The notes under the pieces: model-generated
Database searches by the model: none
The model's input: the letters and a program-made list of their open reading frames with translations, nothing else
Told to the model about the DNA's origin: nothing
Shown here: one piece after another, positions 24,401 to 32,878 of the stretch
Layout of the letters: every line of letters starts with the position of its first letter
Position numbering within the stretch: the first letter of the stretch is position 1
From: Clostridiales bacterium Firm_16
Lineage (GTDB): Bacteria; Bacillota; Clostridia; Saccharofermentanales; Saccharofermentanaceae
Length of the DNA stretch: 64,000 nucleotides
Direction: 5' to 3'
NCBI GenBank assembly: GCA_001604185.1
Contig: LVAV01000002.1
Span: forward strand, 101,844 to 165,843
Made by a program: the position numbers and the translations under genes

Positions 24401-26422
24401 GGCTTCGTAAGCATCGATCAGCTCGCGGACCGAGAACCCGCAATTCTGCGGCGCATGTAACGCTGTTACATACTTTTCCAGTTCCTCCTGCTCGGCCGCC
24501 AGGGCCTTGCTGTGCTTCTCATAATCGCTCTGTCCCGAAATGTTGGGAAGTTCCAGCACGGTATTGAGCTGGGTGAGCATGTGTTTCTTGGTGGACTTGG
24601 CGGAATACAGCTCCATACAGAAGGGATCCAGACCGATGGCAGCCAGGTTCCGCTGTACAACATCCAGTGCGGCCTGCTTCTCTGCTACGAAAAGAACGGT
24701 CTTTCCGTGGGCCATGGCGTTGGAGATCATGGCGGTGATGGTCTGGGATTTACCTGTGCCCGGCGGACCATGGAGAACGAAGCTGTCTTCCAGTGACATC
24801 TGAACACCCTTGAGCTGGGATCCGTCTACAGGAACCGGGAGATAGATCCTGGAATTCGGGACGGAAGCGGAAGAGGCAGATCCCGTGCTTTCGCCTGTGC
24901 CCTCAGAAGCCTCGCCTTCCGGTTTCTTCTCGACCTTGACTTCGTTATCGATCAGAGAACGGACGATCTTATGCTTCTGCAGGAATTCCGGATGTGTATG
25001 GATATCGTTCCACATGATGAACTGAGCGAAAGAGAAGTTTCCGATCACGCAGTTCTCGACCAGGCTCCATTCCGGACGGTCAGCGATGGCGTTGCGGAAG
25101 ATCTCAAAGATGCCGTCCAGATACAGACCGGAATCGTCTTTCGGAAGAGTATCCAGACCCTCGATGATAAGGTTAAAGTCTTCTTTCAGCAGTTCCAGAA
25201 GGGTGGCATTGACCATTGGTTCTTCGTCACGGATACGGATCGCATATCCCTTGGAAGAGGATTTGCGGATAATGTCGACCGGTGTCAGGATGACCGGTGC
25301 ATAGTGATCCGATGCCGCACGTCCACGCAGCATGAATGGATCCTCTCTCCATTTCAACATACCGAAAGCCAGGAAGAGGCTGTTTACACCCGTTTCCTCC
25401 AGGTCATGCTTGGTAGAACGGTAACGCTTGGTAACCAGTTTATTCAGTGTGATCTCATCCATTGGAGAAATCAGTTTACCGGATGAAAGTGCGGAGGTCA
25501 GAAGTTCGATCTGATGCGCATCTGTGATACCGGTGATGTTTTCCAGATTGTATTGAACCGGTTCGGCTTTGACAGGCTCAGCTGCTTCAACCGGTGCTGA
25601 GGGTTCGACCGGGACGGCTTCGGCGGGTGCCTCAGCTTCCATAGGAACCGGCTCGGAAAATTCAACCGGAGCCACAGGCTCAACTGGGGCGCTCTCTATA
25701 GAGGCAGCGTCAGTAGGTAATTCTTCGGTTGGAGCAACAGGTGCTTCGGGTGCAGCTTCGGCGGCAATGCCTGGATCACTAGGGGCAACTTCGCTGATGA
25801 TAGATGGTTCAGCCACGGCAGTTTCTGCTACCGGTGCAGGTGCCTCTGCAGGAACTGTTTCGGCCGGAGTTTCCGCAGGTGCGTGTGTTTCTTCCACCTC
25901 ATTCCAGTCTTTCGGAAGAGGTGCGATGATGAGCTCCTTGCCTTCGGAAATGGTGTTCTCAATATCGTTGATCTGGTTAGCCAGAACCGGAACAACGGAT
26001 GCATAGCGAACGTTCAGGAGCATATTTCGAAGTGAGAGGTCAAGAAGTTTTCTTTCCCATCGCATCTGCTTGGTGATCGGTGCGGATGCACTGTTGGAAG
26101 ACGTTTCGGAAGAGACTGGAGACTGGGTCTGAACAGTGGGATTTGTATCAGATGGAGTATGGTTGTAATTCTCAGCAGCAATCGTCTGATTGAACAGCTG
26201 ATAACCAACATACATATGAGCACAGAGTTGCTTCTGCATTCCCAGTGGACAAGTACATGACATGGAAACAACTTTCTGGTTTTCAACTTTACAGGAAACC
26301 TTACAATCATTAGGATCCGTTACGGTTACCTGGAAGAGATTCTCACTTAAGTGACTGTCTTTATAACTATGCCCTGCGAGCAATTGGTTTGCATGATCAA
26401 TAACTTCTTGTGTCCAACCCAT
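21434..26422 (-). CDS. SWIM / DUF4011 / SF1 helicase / PD-(D/E)XK nuclease fusion
   Basis: The 1662-residue protein has an N-terminal SWIM zinc finger (Cys56, Cys58, Cys67, His69), a Glu/Pro/Ala-rich linker, a DUF4011 region and an Upf1/Dna2-like SF1 helicase. Helicase motifs are GPPGTGKS near 550, DEAS near 1181, GDPNQMPP, NVQGDERDVI and VAASRAKYS near 1419. A Vsr-like nuclease domain of the MTES_1575 type follows (about 1475-1555, VDIAVRDPRNEGKYLLGI then LLDGKRY), and a Val/Pro/Glu-rich tail. Such proteins probably process nucleic acids and several relatives are in anti-phage loci. I start at 26422 because AAAGGAG lies six bases upstream. Confidence 0.85.
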   Translation of the reverse strand: MGWTQEVIDHANQLLAGHSYKDSHLSENLFQVTVTDPNDCKVSCKVENQKVVSMSCTCPLGMQKQLCAHMYVGYQLFNQTIAAENYNHTPSDTNPTVQTQSPVSSETSSNSASAPITKQMRWERKLLDLSLRNMLLNVRYASVVPVLANQINDIENTISEGKELIIAPLPKDWNEVEETHAPAETPAETVPAEAPAPVAETAVAEPSIISEVAPSDPGIAAEAAPEAPVAPTEELPTDAASIESAPVEPVAPVEFSEPVPMEAEAPAEAVPVEPSAPVEAAEPVKAEPVQYNLENITGITDAHQIELLTSALSSGKLISPMDEITLNKLVTKRYRSTKHDLEETGVNSLFLAFGMLKWREDPFMLRGRAASDHYAPVILTPVDIIRKSSSKGYAIRIRDEEPMVNATLLELLKEDFNLIIEGLDTLPKDDSGLYLDGIFEIFRNAIADRPEWSLVENCVIGNFSFAQFIMWNDIHTHPEFLQKHKIVRSLIDNEVKVEKKPEGEASEGTGESTGSASSASVPNSRIYLPVPVDGSQLKGVQMSLEDSFVLHGPPGTGKSQTITAMISNAMAHGKTVLFVAEKQAALDVVQRNLAAIGLDPFCMELYSAKSTKKHMLTQLNTVLELPNISGQSDYEKHSKALAAEQEELEKYVTALHAPQNCGFSVRELIDAYEAIEDTGMTLSLPDIDPRSIDADTFAKHKRLLDNLYSAGQTLPNLSERPFREVKRTEYSQTFRNDLESSLKTYRAALSSARSLATDLSASIGAKEAYETQGTSVLTEIENAVKAKKQAASFPPEWISAPTLDTEFAAAGNYLTEKEKFAPRQSQMQSTWKPEILQMDMDGFLREYEDSEKRLLGKDKAKKKVEDKLQAYANAALPSISVPAVCDSIKAYQQEAQRVDGLYQTLSPYWKNCVAKYDSLAKLAQLRNYTETIRSANQAANTRFPALADQAGYSRVAAAYDKYAAGMQAVDAREQELSALLECPKSDLTALSAGDSSAAGSFDAKLALCDRYENNLGELRKWILFNQAEKECADVGLAPVCTLYTTSSDPQKTTDTYRRTLYRILASDLIEQSPVLNRFTGDTFEESIRRYKYVEEECQAAAKQEILKLLSSRLPTRNEEEDKGKEMNFIRRAIKSNGRGVSIRSLFEQAPNMIRKLCPCMLMSPLSVAQYLPPENDLFDLVLFDEASQLPTCKAVGVIARGKNAVIVGDPNQMPPTTFFQINTFDEENVELEDLDSILDDCLALGLSGTHLKWHYRSRHESLIAFSNYYYYENKMMTFPSVNDRECRVSMVLLDGVYKRNANTNPVEAKAIVEEIRRRYEDPELKNQSIGVVTFNQAQQEEIEDLLRDEFAKDTAFDEWAGVGLDTKNSLFVKNLENVQGDERDVILFSVTYGPDEKGNFTLNFGPLNKDDGWKRLNVAASRAKYSMVVFSSITADMIDAKRSKAKGVDDVRNFLRYAQNGTLSGRENTSVEPADPDKKEGIQEVLCREIENAGFTVETNIGRSQFKVDIAVRDPRNEGKYLLGILLDGKRYKNAGTTRDREIGRTSVLENLGWQLLRVWTMDFWDNKEEIIMKVMKKLDQLNIVEEEPVVEAQAVVTVDAAPETEVEPAVEAEAVEAPEVVVEAPAVEETPTVEEVPAVEVEGVPAVEAVPEVSVETPPEA

Positions 26423-26559
26423 ATGCGACTCCTTTGTGAGGCGTATGACCCCCCGATTTGCTGATAGATTTACTATAACATTTTTGAGGGTGGTATGCAC
26501 GGGCCACGGGGCATTGTATAATGTAAAAAGAAAACATATTTGTACACAGGAGGTCCATT

Positions 26560-27120
26560 ATGAAGAAGTTGACGAAAAAAACAGCACTACTTCTCACGGC
26601 AGTGATGTGTGCAAATATGTTTACGGCGTGTGGGACAGGAAAGAAGGGTACCTGCAAAGCAACAGCTGCAATGTCCTTCGGTACTGAAGATGGTGGTCAC
26701 CGTACACGATATTTTAAGGGCAGTCGGGTTATTATGAATCTGAATTACAAGGTAACATCAGAGGATACGGGTGATACACCGGTGAAAGTCGTTCTGACAA
26801 TTCCTAATGTGAAGGGTATTGAAGCGAAATATAAGGATGGTCAGGACATTCCATCTGAGTATAATTCGAAGAAAAACGTGACCACCTACGAGCTTACCAC
26901 GAATGCTTCTAAAAATGCGCAAATGCAGGAATGTGTGATTAAGTTCACGCCTGTTGAAGCAGGAAATGTCACAGTGACACTCGTATTTGATGATAATGTT
27001 GATGCCTCCTATGATGTGAAGAGATCGTTTGAGATTACTGATGACGGCATCGATGATTTTACGGATTATTATACTTATGATGTCGACGGGGATGGTAATT
27101 TAGTAATCGTATATGGCTGA
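26560..27120 (+). CDS. Lipoprotein paralog 1 of a tandem array
   Basis: The 186-residue protein has a lipoprotein signal (MKKLTKKTALLLTAVMCANM then FTACGTG, with the lipid cysteine at about residue 24), then an immunoglobulin-like beta-rich domain (KVTSEDTGDTPVKVVLTIPN ... CVIKFTPVEAGNVTVTLVFDD). It would display one Ig-like domain on the cell surface. AGGAGG precedes the ATG, and a TATAAT lies at 26517-26522. It is the first of four adjacent copies and the only one with the longer acidic C-terminal end. The region is more A/T-rich than neighbours. The function is unknown. Confidence 0.75.
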   Translation: MKKLTKKTALLLTAVMCANMFTACGTGKKGTCKATAAMSFGTEDGGHRTRYFKGSRVIMNLNYKVTSEDTGDTPVKVVLTIPNVKGIEAKYKDGQDIPSEYNSKKNVTTYELTTNASKNAQMQECVIKFTPVEAGNVTVTLVFDDNVDASYDVKRSFEITDDGIDDFTDYYTYDVDGDGNLVIVYG

Positions 27121-27840
27121 CGTCTCGACTGAACGAATAGTCAGGAAGCATGATCTAACAGAAGAGTGAACGTTTAATATTTTGAGGTGATGAATATGAA
27201 GAAGTTGCCGAAAAAAATAGCACTACTTCTCACGGCAGTGATGTGTGCAAATATGTTTACGGCGTGTGGGACAGGAAAGAAGGGTACCTGCAAAGCAACT
27301 GTCACAATTGGATTAAGTGGAGAAGATGGTAGTTACCGTACACAATATTGCACGGGAGATCGGGTTGTTATGAAACTGGAATACACGGTAACATCAGAGA
27401 ACGCCGGTACACCAGTGAAAGCAATTCTGACGATTCCTAATGTTAAAGGTATTGAAGCGAAATATAAGGATGGTCAGGACATTCCATCTGAGTATAATTC
27501 GAAGAAAAACGTGACCACCTACGAGCTTACTGCAAATGCTTCTAAAGATGCGGAGATGCAGGAATGTGTGATCAAGTTTACGCCTGTTGCAGTGGGAAAT
27601 TCTAGAGTGACACTCGAATTTGATGACCGTGTTAATGAATCCTATGACGTGAAGAGATCATTCGAGATTATTGAAGCCCCGACTGATGACCCGATTAATT
27701 ACCTTACGGATTATGAGGAACATTGGTAATGATGAGTTTGGAAACCGGATATATGGCTGGCGTCTCGACTGAACGAATAGTCAGGAAGCATGATCTAACA
27801 GAAGAGTAAACGTTTAATATTTTGAGGTGATGAATATGAA
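27111..27840 (+). repeat. Direct repeat of about 90 bp marking tandem duplication
   Basis: The 90 bases at 27111-27200 recur at 27751-27840 with about two differences, exactly 640 bases apart. They contain the 3' end and spacer of one lipoprotein gene plus the ribosome-binding site and start of the next. The duplicated unit is therefore one gene plus its spacer. Confidence 0.9.
27196..27729 (+). CDS. Lipoprotein paralog 2
   Basis: The 177-residue copy has the same lipoprotein signal and Ig-like domain as its upstream neighbour and diverges mainly in the segment after the lipid cysteine and at the C-terminus. I start it at ATG 27196, aligned with the other copies and spaced well from GAGGTGA; ATG 27190 and GTG 27187 are also in frame. 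Its stop at 27729 comes earlier than in copy 1, and a remnant of the copy 1 ending (ATATGGCTGG at 27751) remains downstream as non-coding DNA. Confidence 0.75.
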   Translation: MKKLPKKIALLLTAVMCANMFTACGTGKKGTCKATVTIGLSGEDGSYRTQYCTGDRVVMKLEYTVTSENAGTPVKAILTIPNVKGIEAKYKDGQDIPSEYNSKKNVTTYELTANASKDAEMQECVIKFTPVAVGNSRVTLEFDDRVNESYDVKRSFEIIEAPTDDPINYLTDYEEHW

Positions 27841-28368
27841 GAAGTTAACGAAAAAAATAGCAGTACTACTCACGGCAGTGATGTGTGCAAATATGTTTAC
27901 GGCATGTGGGACAGGAAAGAAGGGTACCTGCAAAGCGGCTCTGTAATTGCATTTCTTGGAAGCGATGGGCAATCACGGAGCCAATATGGGATAGGCGAAC
28001 TTGTTACCATGGAGCTTAATTACAAGGTAACATCAGAGACTGCTGATGCTACACCGGTGAAGTTAACTCTGACAATTCCCAATGCTACAAGAGTGGAAGC
28101 AAAGTATAAGGATGGTCAGGACATTCCGGCTGAATTGAATTCTGAGAAAAATGCGATCGTCTACGAGCTTTCTGCGAATGCTTCCAAAGATGCGGGAATG
28201 CAGGAATGTGTAATTAAGTTTAGGCCGAATCAAGTGGGAAATCTGACGTTGACACTCGTTTATGATGACCATGTTGACGCTTCTTATGATGTCAATAGAA
28301 CGATAGAAATTGTTCAATCCTACATTGATGAACTCATCTGCGAGGTCACTGATACAGTGGATTTCTGA
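27836..28368 (+). pseudogene. Lipoprotein paralog 3, frameshifted
   Basis: The frame starting at ATG 27836 encodes the usual signal peptide and lipid cysteine but stops after 37 codons. Comparison with copy 4 shows one missing A between 27939 and 27940 (GCGGCTCT here, GCGGCATCT there). Restoring it joins the frame to an otherwise intact Ig-like domain that runs to 28368. Without it, the signal peptide and the domain are in different frames. It is a recent break, since no other damage is visible. The tract is not homopolymeric, so phase variation by slippage is not obvious. Confidence 0.8.
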
Positions 28369-28381
28369 CCGGGAGAATAAT

Positions 28382-28957
28382 ATGAAGAAGTTAACGAAAA
28401 AAATAACAGTACTACTCACGGCAGTGATGTGTGCAAATATGTTTACGGCATGTGGGACAGGAAAGAAGGGCACCTGCAAAGCGGCATCTGTAATTGCATT
28501 TCTTGCAGGCGATGGGCAATCACGGAGCGTATATGGGATAGGCGAACTTGTTACCATGGAGCTTAATTACAAGGTAACATCAGAGACTGCTGATGCTACA
28601 CCGGTGAACAAGGTAACATCAGAGAACGCCGGTACACCAGTGAAAGCAATTCTGACGATTCCTAATGTTAAAGGTATTGAAGCGAAATATAAGGATGGTC
28701 AGGACATTCCATCTGAGTATAATTCGAAGAAAAACGTGACCACCTACGTGCTTACTGCAAATGCTTCTAAGGATGCGGAGATACAGGAATGTGTAATTAA
28801 GTTTAGGCCGAATCAATTGGGAAATCAGACGTTGACACTCGTTTATGATGACCATGTTGACGCTTCTTATGATGTCAATAGAACGATAGAAATGGTTCAA
28901 GCCTACATTGATGAAGGAATCTGCGAGGTCACTGATACAGTGGATTTCTGTTGGTAA
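28382..28957 (+). CDS. Lipoprotein paralog 4, recombinant
   Basis: The 191-residue copy is a mosaic. Its N-terminal third is almost identical to copy 3, the middle (from KVTSENAGTPVKAIL) matches copy 2, and the end (FRPNQLGN...) matches copy 3 again. At the first junction the KVTSE segment is present twice, which lengthens the domain by about 14 residues. It should be translated, with GGGAG close before the ATG. The mosaic points to recombination between array members. The function is unknown, as for the other copies. Confidence 0.75.
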   Translation: MKKLTKKITVLLTAVMCANMFTACGTGKKGTCKAASVIAFLAGDGQSRSVYGIGELVTMELNYKVTSETADATPVNKVTSENAGTPVKAILTIPNVKGIEAKYKDGQDIPSEYNSKKNVTTYVLTANASKDAEIQECVIKFRPNQLGNQTLTLVYDDHVDASYDVNRTIEMVQAYIDEGICEVTDTVDFCW

Positions 28958-28968
28958 TCCTTCTGACC

Positions 28969-29307
28969 ATGTCTATTTTGATCTGCGCAATCGGATGCAT
29001 TTTCAAGCATTTTAACCCGGCTTGGAATGAATTGGTCGTTGTGTTCCAGATCCGTGAGCACAATGACAGAGATGGTTCTTACAGACAGTTTTTCTACTGG
29101 GTAGGATTACCGGATGTTGAAAGTAATTCTACGATGCATCTTGATCAGCCCTCTTTCTACAAAGACATTTTTCCGAATGAAGATGAACGTGGAGTAGAGA
29201 CGATTGAAGAAGCCAGAAAACTAATTATGGGAAACGACGAATCTGTCCATGAGAACTTTTCTTATGAAGACTATATTGCCGAGTACCTTCTGCTTTCACC
29301 GGTTTGA
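28969..29307 (+). CDS. Possible gene remnant, 112 residues
   Basis: The frame begins with a short hydrophobic stretch (MSILICAIGCIFKHF) and continues as plausible soluble protein (WNELVVVFQIREHNDRDG ... FFYWVGLPD). I see no ribosome-binding site before ATG 28969 or before the earlier TTG at 28951, and no family. It directly abuts the end of lipoprotein copy 4. It may be the 3' part of a gene cut by the array's expansion. Confidence 0.4.
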   Translation: MSILICAIGCIFKHFNPAWNELVVVFQIREHNDRDGSYRQFFYWVGLPDVESNSTMHLDQPSFYKDIFPNEDERGVETIEEARKLIMGNDESVHENFSYEDYIAEYLLLSPV

Positions 29308-29318
29308 CATATCGCTTC

Positions 29319-30077
29319 TTACCATCCCATATCCATCAGCCAGTTATTCAGTGCACGTTCTCTTTCCTTATCGGACAGACCTGCCGGTGTCTTGTACTCG
29401 CTGCGGATGTTGCCGTCTGCGATGTAAAGAACACGAGAGCAGCGGGAGGCTACCTTGGCGTCATGGGTAACCATCAGGACGGTGGTACCTTCGGCATTCA
29501 GCTTGCAGATCTCATCCATTACTTCAGAAGAAGACTGACGGTTCAGTGCACCGGTAGGTTCATCGGCGAAAAGGATCTTCGGGTTATTTACCATGCTCCG
29601 GCAGATGCAGGCACGCTGCAGCTGACCACCGGAAACTTCGTTGATGTCATTGTCTGCGATCTCGATGATCCCCAGCTTGCGCATGAGTGCTTCGCAACGT
29701 TCTACCTTCTCCTTGCGGGATCTGTTATCTTTCTCGCACTCGATGGCCGGAAGAAGGATGTTGTCCAGGATGGTAAGGTTCTTCATCATATACATCTGCT
29801 GGAAGATAAAGCCCATGTCATTCAGACGTGTGGAGGCCAGGCTTTTTTCCGAGAGCTTCGTGATATCCTTTCCATCCAGAACAACTTTACCGGAGGTTGC
29901 TTTATCCATCCCGGAGACGGAATAAAGGAGTGTACTCTTGCCGGATCCCGAGGGCCCCATGATGCCCACCATTTCACCTTCTTCTACATCGAAGTTGACA
30001 TTCTTCAGTACATTGTTCTGACGCTTCTCGACTACATATGTTTTGCACAGATCTTTGATTTCAAGTAATTTCTTCAT
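29319..30077 (-). CDS. ABC transporter ATP-binding protein (MacB/LolD/BceA type)
   Basis: The 252-residue ATPase has Walker A GPSGSGKS, a Q-loop (FIFQQMYMMKNLTILDN), the signature VSGGQLQRA, Walker B ILFADEPTGAL and the H-loop histidine (VTHDAKVA). This subtype works with FtsX-like permeases to export or extract antimicrobial peptides, lipoproteins or signals rather than for import. It follows the large permease gene by 41 nt in one operon, and a two-component system lies a few kilobases upstream. Confidence 0.9.
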   Translation of the reverse strand: MKKLLEIKDLCKTYVVEKRQNNVLKNVNFDVEEGEMVGIMGPSGSGKSTLLYSVSGMDKATSGKVVLDGKDITKLSEKSLASTRLNDMGFIFQQMYMMKNLTILDNILLPAIECEKDNRSRKEKVERCEALMRKLGIIEIADNDINEVSGGQLQRACICRSMVNNPKILFADEPTGALNRQSSSEVMDEICKLNAEGTTVLMVTHDAKVASRCSRVLYIADGNIRSEYKTPAGLSDKERERALNNWLMDMGW

Positions 30078-30118
30078 TTTGGTTTTCCTCCGTAGGTTAA
30101 TGTGTTTTTATCAGGTCA

Positions 30119-32485
30119 TTATTCGATATTTGCGGTGTCGCTTGCGTGGATCCCTCTACTGGAAAGAGATGTGAGGTAAGCAACAATAAGTGTGACGATC
30201 AGGATCACGCCGGGGTAAAGAAGGAAGATCTGTACCGGACGGATCGCGTAGTTGATCTGGTAGGCACCCATCATGCCGAAGATCGGGCTGATGCAGAGCT
30301 TGGTCATCGGGATCGACAGACCGGCTGCCAGGATCATGGCGAAGAAAGCGACGATACCGAATCGCAGCACGTGCCACTTATGGATGCGGTGGTTCTTGAA
30401 GCCGATGGCTTTCAGAAGTGCGATCTGACTCTTCTCGTCCGAGATGAAGGAGAGCTCCATCAGGATGGTGACCAGTGATACGATGATGATCGTGATGGCC
30501 AGCAGCAGATACTGAACAGATTCCATGGTAGGTACGACGTTGATGCAGTTGGCAACATATTCGCTGGTCGTGAATACTTCGTCGTTATTGAAGTGTTCCT
30601 TCAGGATCGCCTGGCGCGCCTTGATCGTCTTGGCATCCGGGTGATCATCGAAGGTGAACTGGAAGGCCATGGTCGATGCAAAATAGGCGTTGTTCACCGG
30701 TGCATCCGGGTGGAGACGAAGGACTTCGCCTACCTGGTTGAAGGACTGGTAATACGCCGTGATGAGGCAGTCCAGTTTCTCCGTACCGAAGTCGATGGTG
30801 ATGGTGTCACCGATCTCGATATCCAGCTTGTCACGAAGGATCTTCGTGATGGCGATCTCGTTTCTGTTCTGCGGACGGGTACCTTCCAGCAATACATAAT
30901 CGTCGAAGTTGGTGTCGATACCTTGCTCGCAGATGATACGGTGTACTTTTCCGTTTACATTCACAGAGTAGTTATACTGGCAATCCAGAGATACCTGACC
31001 CGGGATGCCCAGATCCTTTAATTCCTGTTCCCACTGATCGAAGAACTTCTGTGTTTCCTCTCTTGTCTTGCCCATGACATCCATGCTGTCGTCGATGCTT
31101 GTCATGTAAAGATCGCTCTTGGTGACGAAGGCAGAGATGAGACCTTCGCTTTTCATGGTGTTGGTTGTGTTGACCAGCATCAGTACAAAGAGTGTGCACA
31201 GACAGAAGGCAATGACGATGGAAATATAGCGCTTCGGACTGGAGGCTGTATCGTTGATGGCCAGGAAAGACGGCGCGCTGGTTCTGTTTCTGCGGCTTAA
31301 GTGGAACTTACTCTTCTTAGAATAACGCTCACCGGTCTGACCTGTATGGATGGCATCAACCGGAGTGGCCTTCTTGACCTTTCTTGTGGACAGGTACGCC
31401 AGAAGGATGATGACGATGACGACAGTGCCTGAACCGAAGAGATTCAGAAGGATGCCCATGCTGTTTCCCAGTACCATGTTATCGGATACGGATGACAGCA
31501 GAAGTTTGGTGAAAGGAATGCTCAGGAAGAATCCGATGACGGAACCGAGAATGGCGATACCGAGGTATTTCACCAGGAACAGGGAACGGATCTTTCTGTT
31601 CTTGATACCGATGGCCTTCATGACACCGATCTCACGGAATTCCTTGTTGATGGTGAAGGAGAGAGAAACCTTCAGTACAACGAAGGACAGGATGATCAGG
31701 CAGATGGAAAGCAGCATCACGATGAAGGCGACGATCATGTCCATGACGTAGCATAAAGAGATAACGGAACTGGGCTTGGCCAGGCTGATGTGCATGCACT
31801 TGGCAGAGGCATCCTGTACTGCGTCGACATTATTCGTATCGATGCAGCAGATCTGACCGGAATAGGCCCGTGTGATTTCTTCGTTCTCGGAGAACTTGGA
31901 GTATTCGTCCTTGTGCAGCAGGATACGGGTGTTGCCCATGAAAGGTGAACCCAGAAGAGCATCCTTGACTTTGCCGTCGATGACGACACTGACAGATACT
32001 CCGCCCTGTTCGAGCATGATACTGTCTCCGACCTTCAGACCGTTGGTCTCGAGGAAATTACCTGTCACGTAGCAGTGACCGGGTGCCAGCGGTGCCGGCT
32101 CTTTGTCTTCCATATTGAAGAAGTGGAATGTGGATTCCGAGAAGTCCTGCATGATCAGAACATTTTTGGTCTCGAGAGTGGAACCGTCCATCGTCTTGAG
32201 TGAATCCTTGGACCCGAAGATCACGTTATCCATGCGGTAGGCATCGATGGCGGGTTCATTGGCGAGCATATCGTCCAGAGCACCGAGAGCATCCACGCCA
32301 TTGGTGATGATGACGAAATCTCCGACGCCGCCCTGCTCCAGGTAATAGTCTGTACCGTTTAATACTGTCAGTACATTGTTCAGTCCGCTGGAGACGAACA
32401 TGGAAGCCAGGATCACGAAGATCAGAACGATAAGGTTCATGGCTTTCTTCTTTTTCAACTCTTTTTTCAAGATCCGTAAAAACAT
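30119..32485 (-). CDS. FtsX-like ABC permease with two repeats
   Basis: The 788-residue protein has an N-terminal helix, a large extracytoplasmic domain, three helices (about 245-365) with FtsX-like sequence (FTINKEFREIGVMKAIGIKNRKI), then a second set with the matching segment SDEKSQIALLKAIGFKNHRI. It thus has two copies of the FtsX module, as in large MacB-like or YtrF-like permeases. It works with the ATPase downstream. I start at ATG 32485 (MFLRILKKELKKKK), which has AAAGGTG upstream; the open frame before it is not coding. Confidence 0.88.
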   Translation of the reverse strand: MFLRILKKELKKKKAMNLIVLIFVILASMFVSSGLNNVLTVLNGTDYYLEQGGVGDFVIITNGVDALGALDDMLANEPAIDAYRMDNVIFGSKDSLKTMDGSTLETKNVLIMQDFSESTFHFFNMEDKEPAPLAPGHCYVTGNFLETNGLKVGDSIMLEQGGVSVSVVIDGKVKDALLGSPFMGNTRILLHKDEYSKFSENEEITRAYSGQICCIDTNNVDAVQDASAKCMHISLAKPSSVISLCYVMDMIVAFIVMLLSICLIILSFVVLKVSLSFTINKEFREIGVMKAIGIKNRKIRSLFLVKYLGIAILGSVIGFFLSIPFTKLLLSSVSDNMVLGNSMGILLNLFGSGTVVIVIILLAYLSTRKVKKATPVDAIHTGQTGERYSKKSKFHLSRRNRTSAPSFLAINDTASSPKRYISIVIAFCLCTLFVLMLVNTTNTMKSEGLISAFVTKSDLYMTSIDDSMDVMGKTREETQKFFDQWEQELKDLGIPGQVSLDCQYNYSVNVNGKVHRIICEQGIDTNFDDYVLLEGTRPQNRNEIAITKILRDKLDIEIGDTITIDFGTEKLDCLITAYYQSFNQVGEVLRLHPDAPVNNAYFASTMAFQFTFDDHPDAKTIKARQAILKEHFNNDEVFTTSEYVANCINVVPTMESVQYLLLAITIIIVSLVTILMELSFISDEKSQIALLKAIGFKNHRIHKWHVLRFGIVAFFAMILAAGLSIPMTKLCISPIFGMMGAYQINYAIRPVQIFLLYPGVILIVTLIVAYLTSLSSRGIHASDTANIE

Positions 32486-32878
32486 ATTTCTGCACCTTTC
32501 TCGTTTTTTCTTGGAATAAAACTTGCGGGAACGTCGGTTCGGTGTTTGTGTTTTGGAGGGTGTATGAAGAAATCGACGCCCCGCTTTCGTTTTATGGCTA
32601 CATCTTACCGTATGAATTATTAAACAATCATTAAATGCATTCTGATACGTGAAAAACACTGATATATCGGGGCATTCCGTACTTTCCTGCGGAGGTGCTG
32701 TGTGAGTTCTTCGCATAAATTATGAAAAAACTTTCTGAAATCCTGCAACGTTTCGGGGGTGTCATTCGTCTAATAGACAGAAAAGCTTTTCCGGCAGGTC
32801 GATTTCCTGCCGGGAGATGAAATAAAAGGAATACGGATAACGACAGACGAGTTGTTGAGGTAGGATCAGGAGGATTTT
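32486..32878. other. Divergent promoter region with a GC-rich hairpin
   Basis: This 393-base gap separates the exporter operon (minus) and the DUF4349 gene (plus). CCGGCAGG (32791-32798) and CCTGCCGG (32806-32813) form a perfect 8-bp hairpin about 65 bases before the DUF4349 start. It lacks a T-run directly after it, so it may be a leader structure or an operator. No gene is seen. Confidence 0.5.

Noticed and set aside
27883..28368. A separate 161-residue gene
   Set aside because: It is the second half of the frameshifted lipoprotein copy 3 read in the shifted frame; its first residues are the signal-peptide DNA in the wrong frame.
32486..32716. 77-residue N-terminal extension of the FtsX-like permease
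   Set aside because: The segment is hydrophilic without a ribosome-binding site; ATG 32485 begins the first membrane helix and has AAAGGTG upstream.
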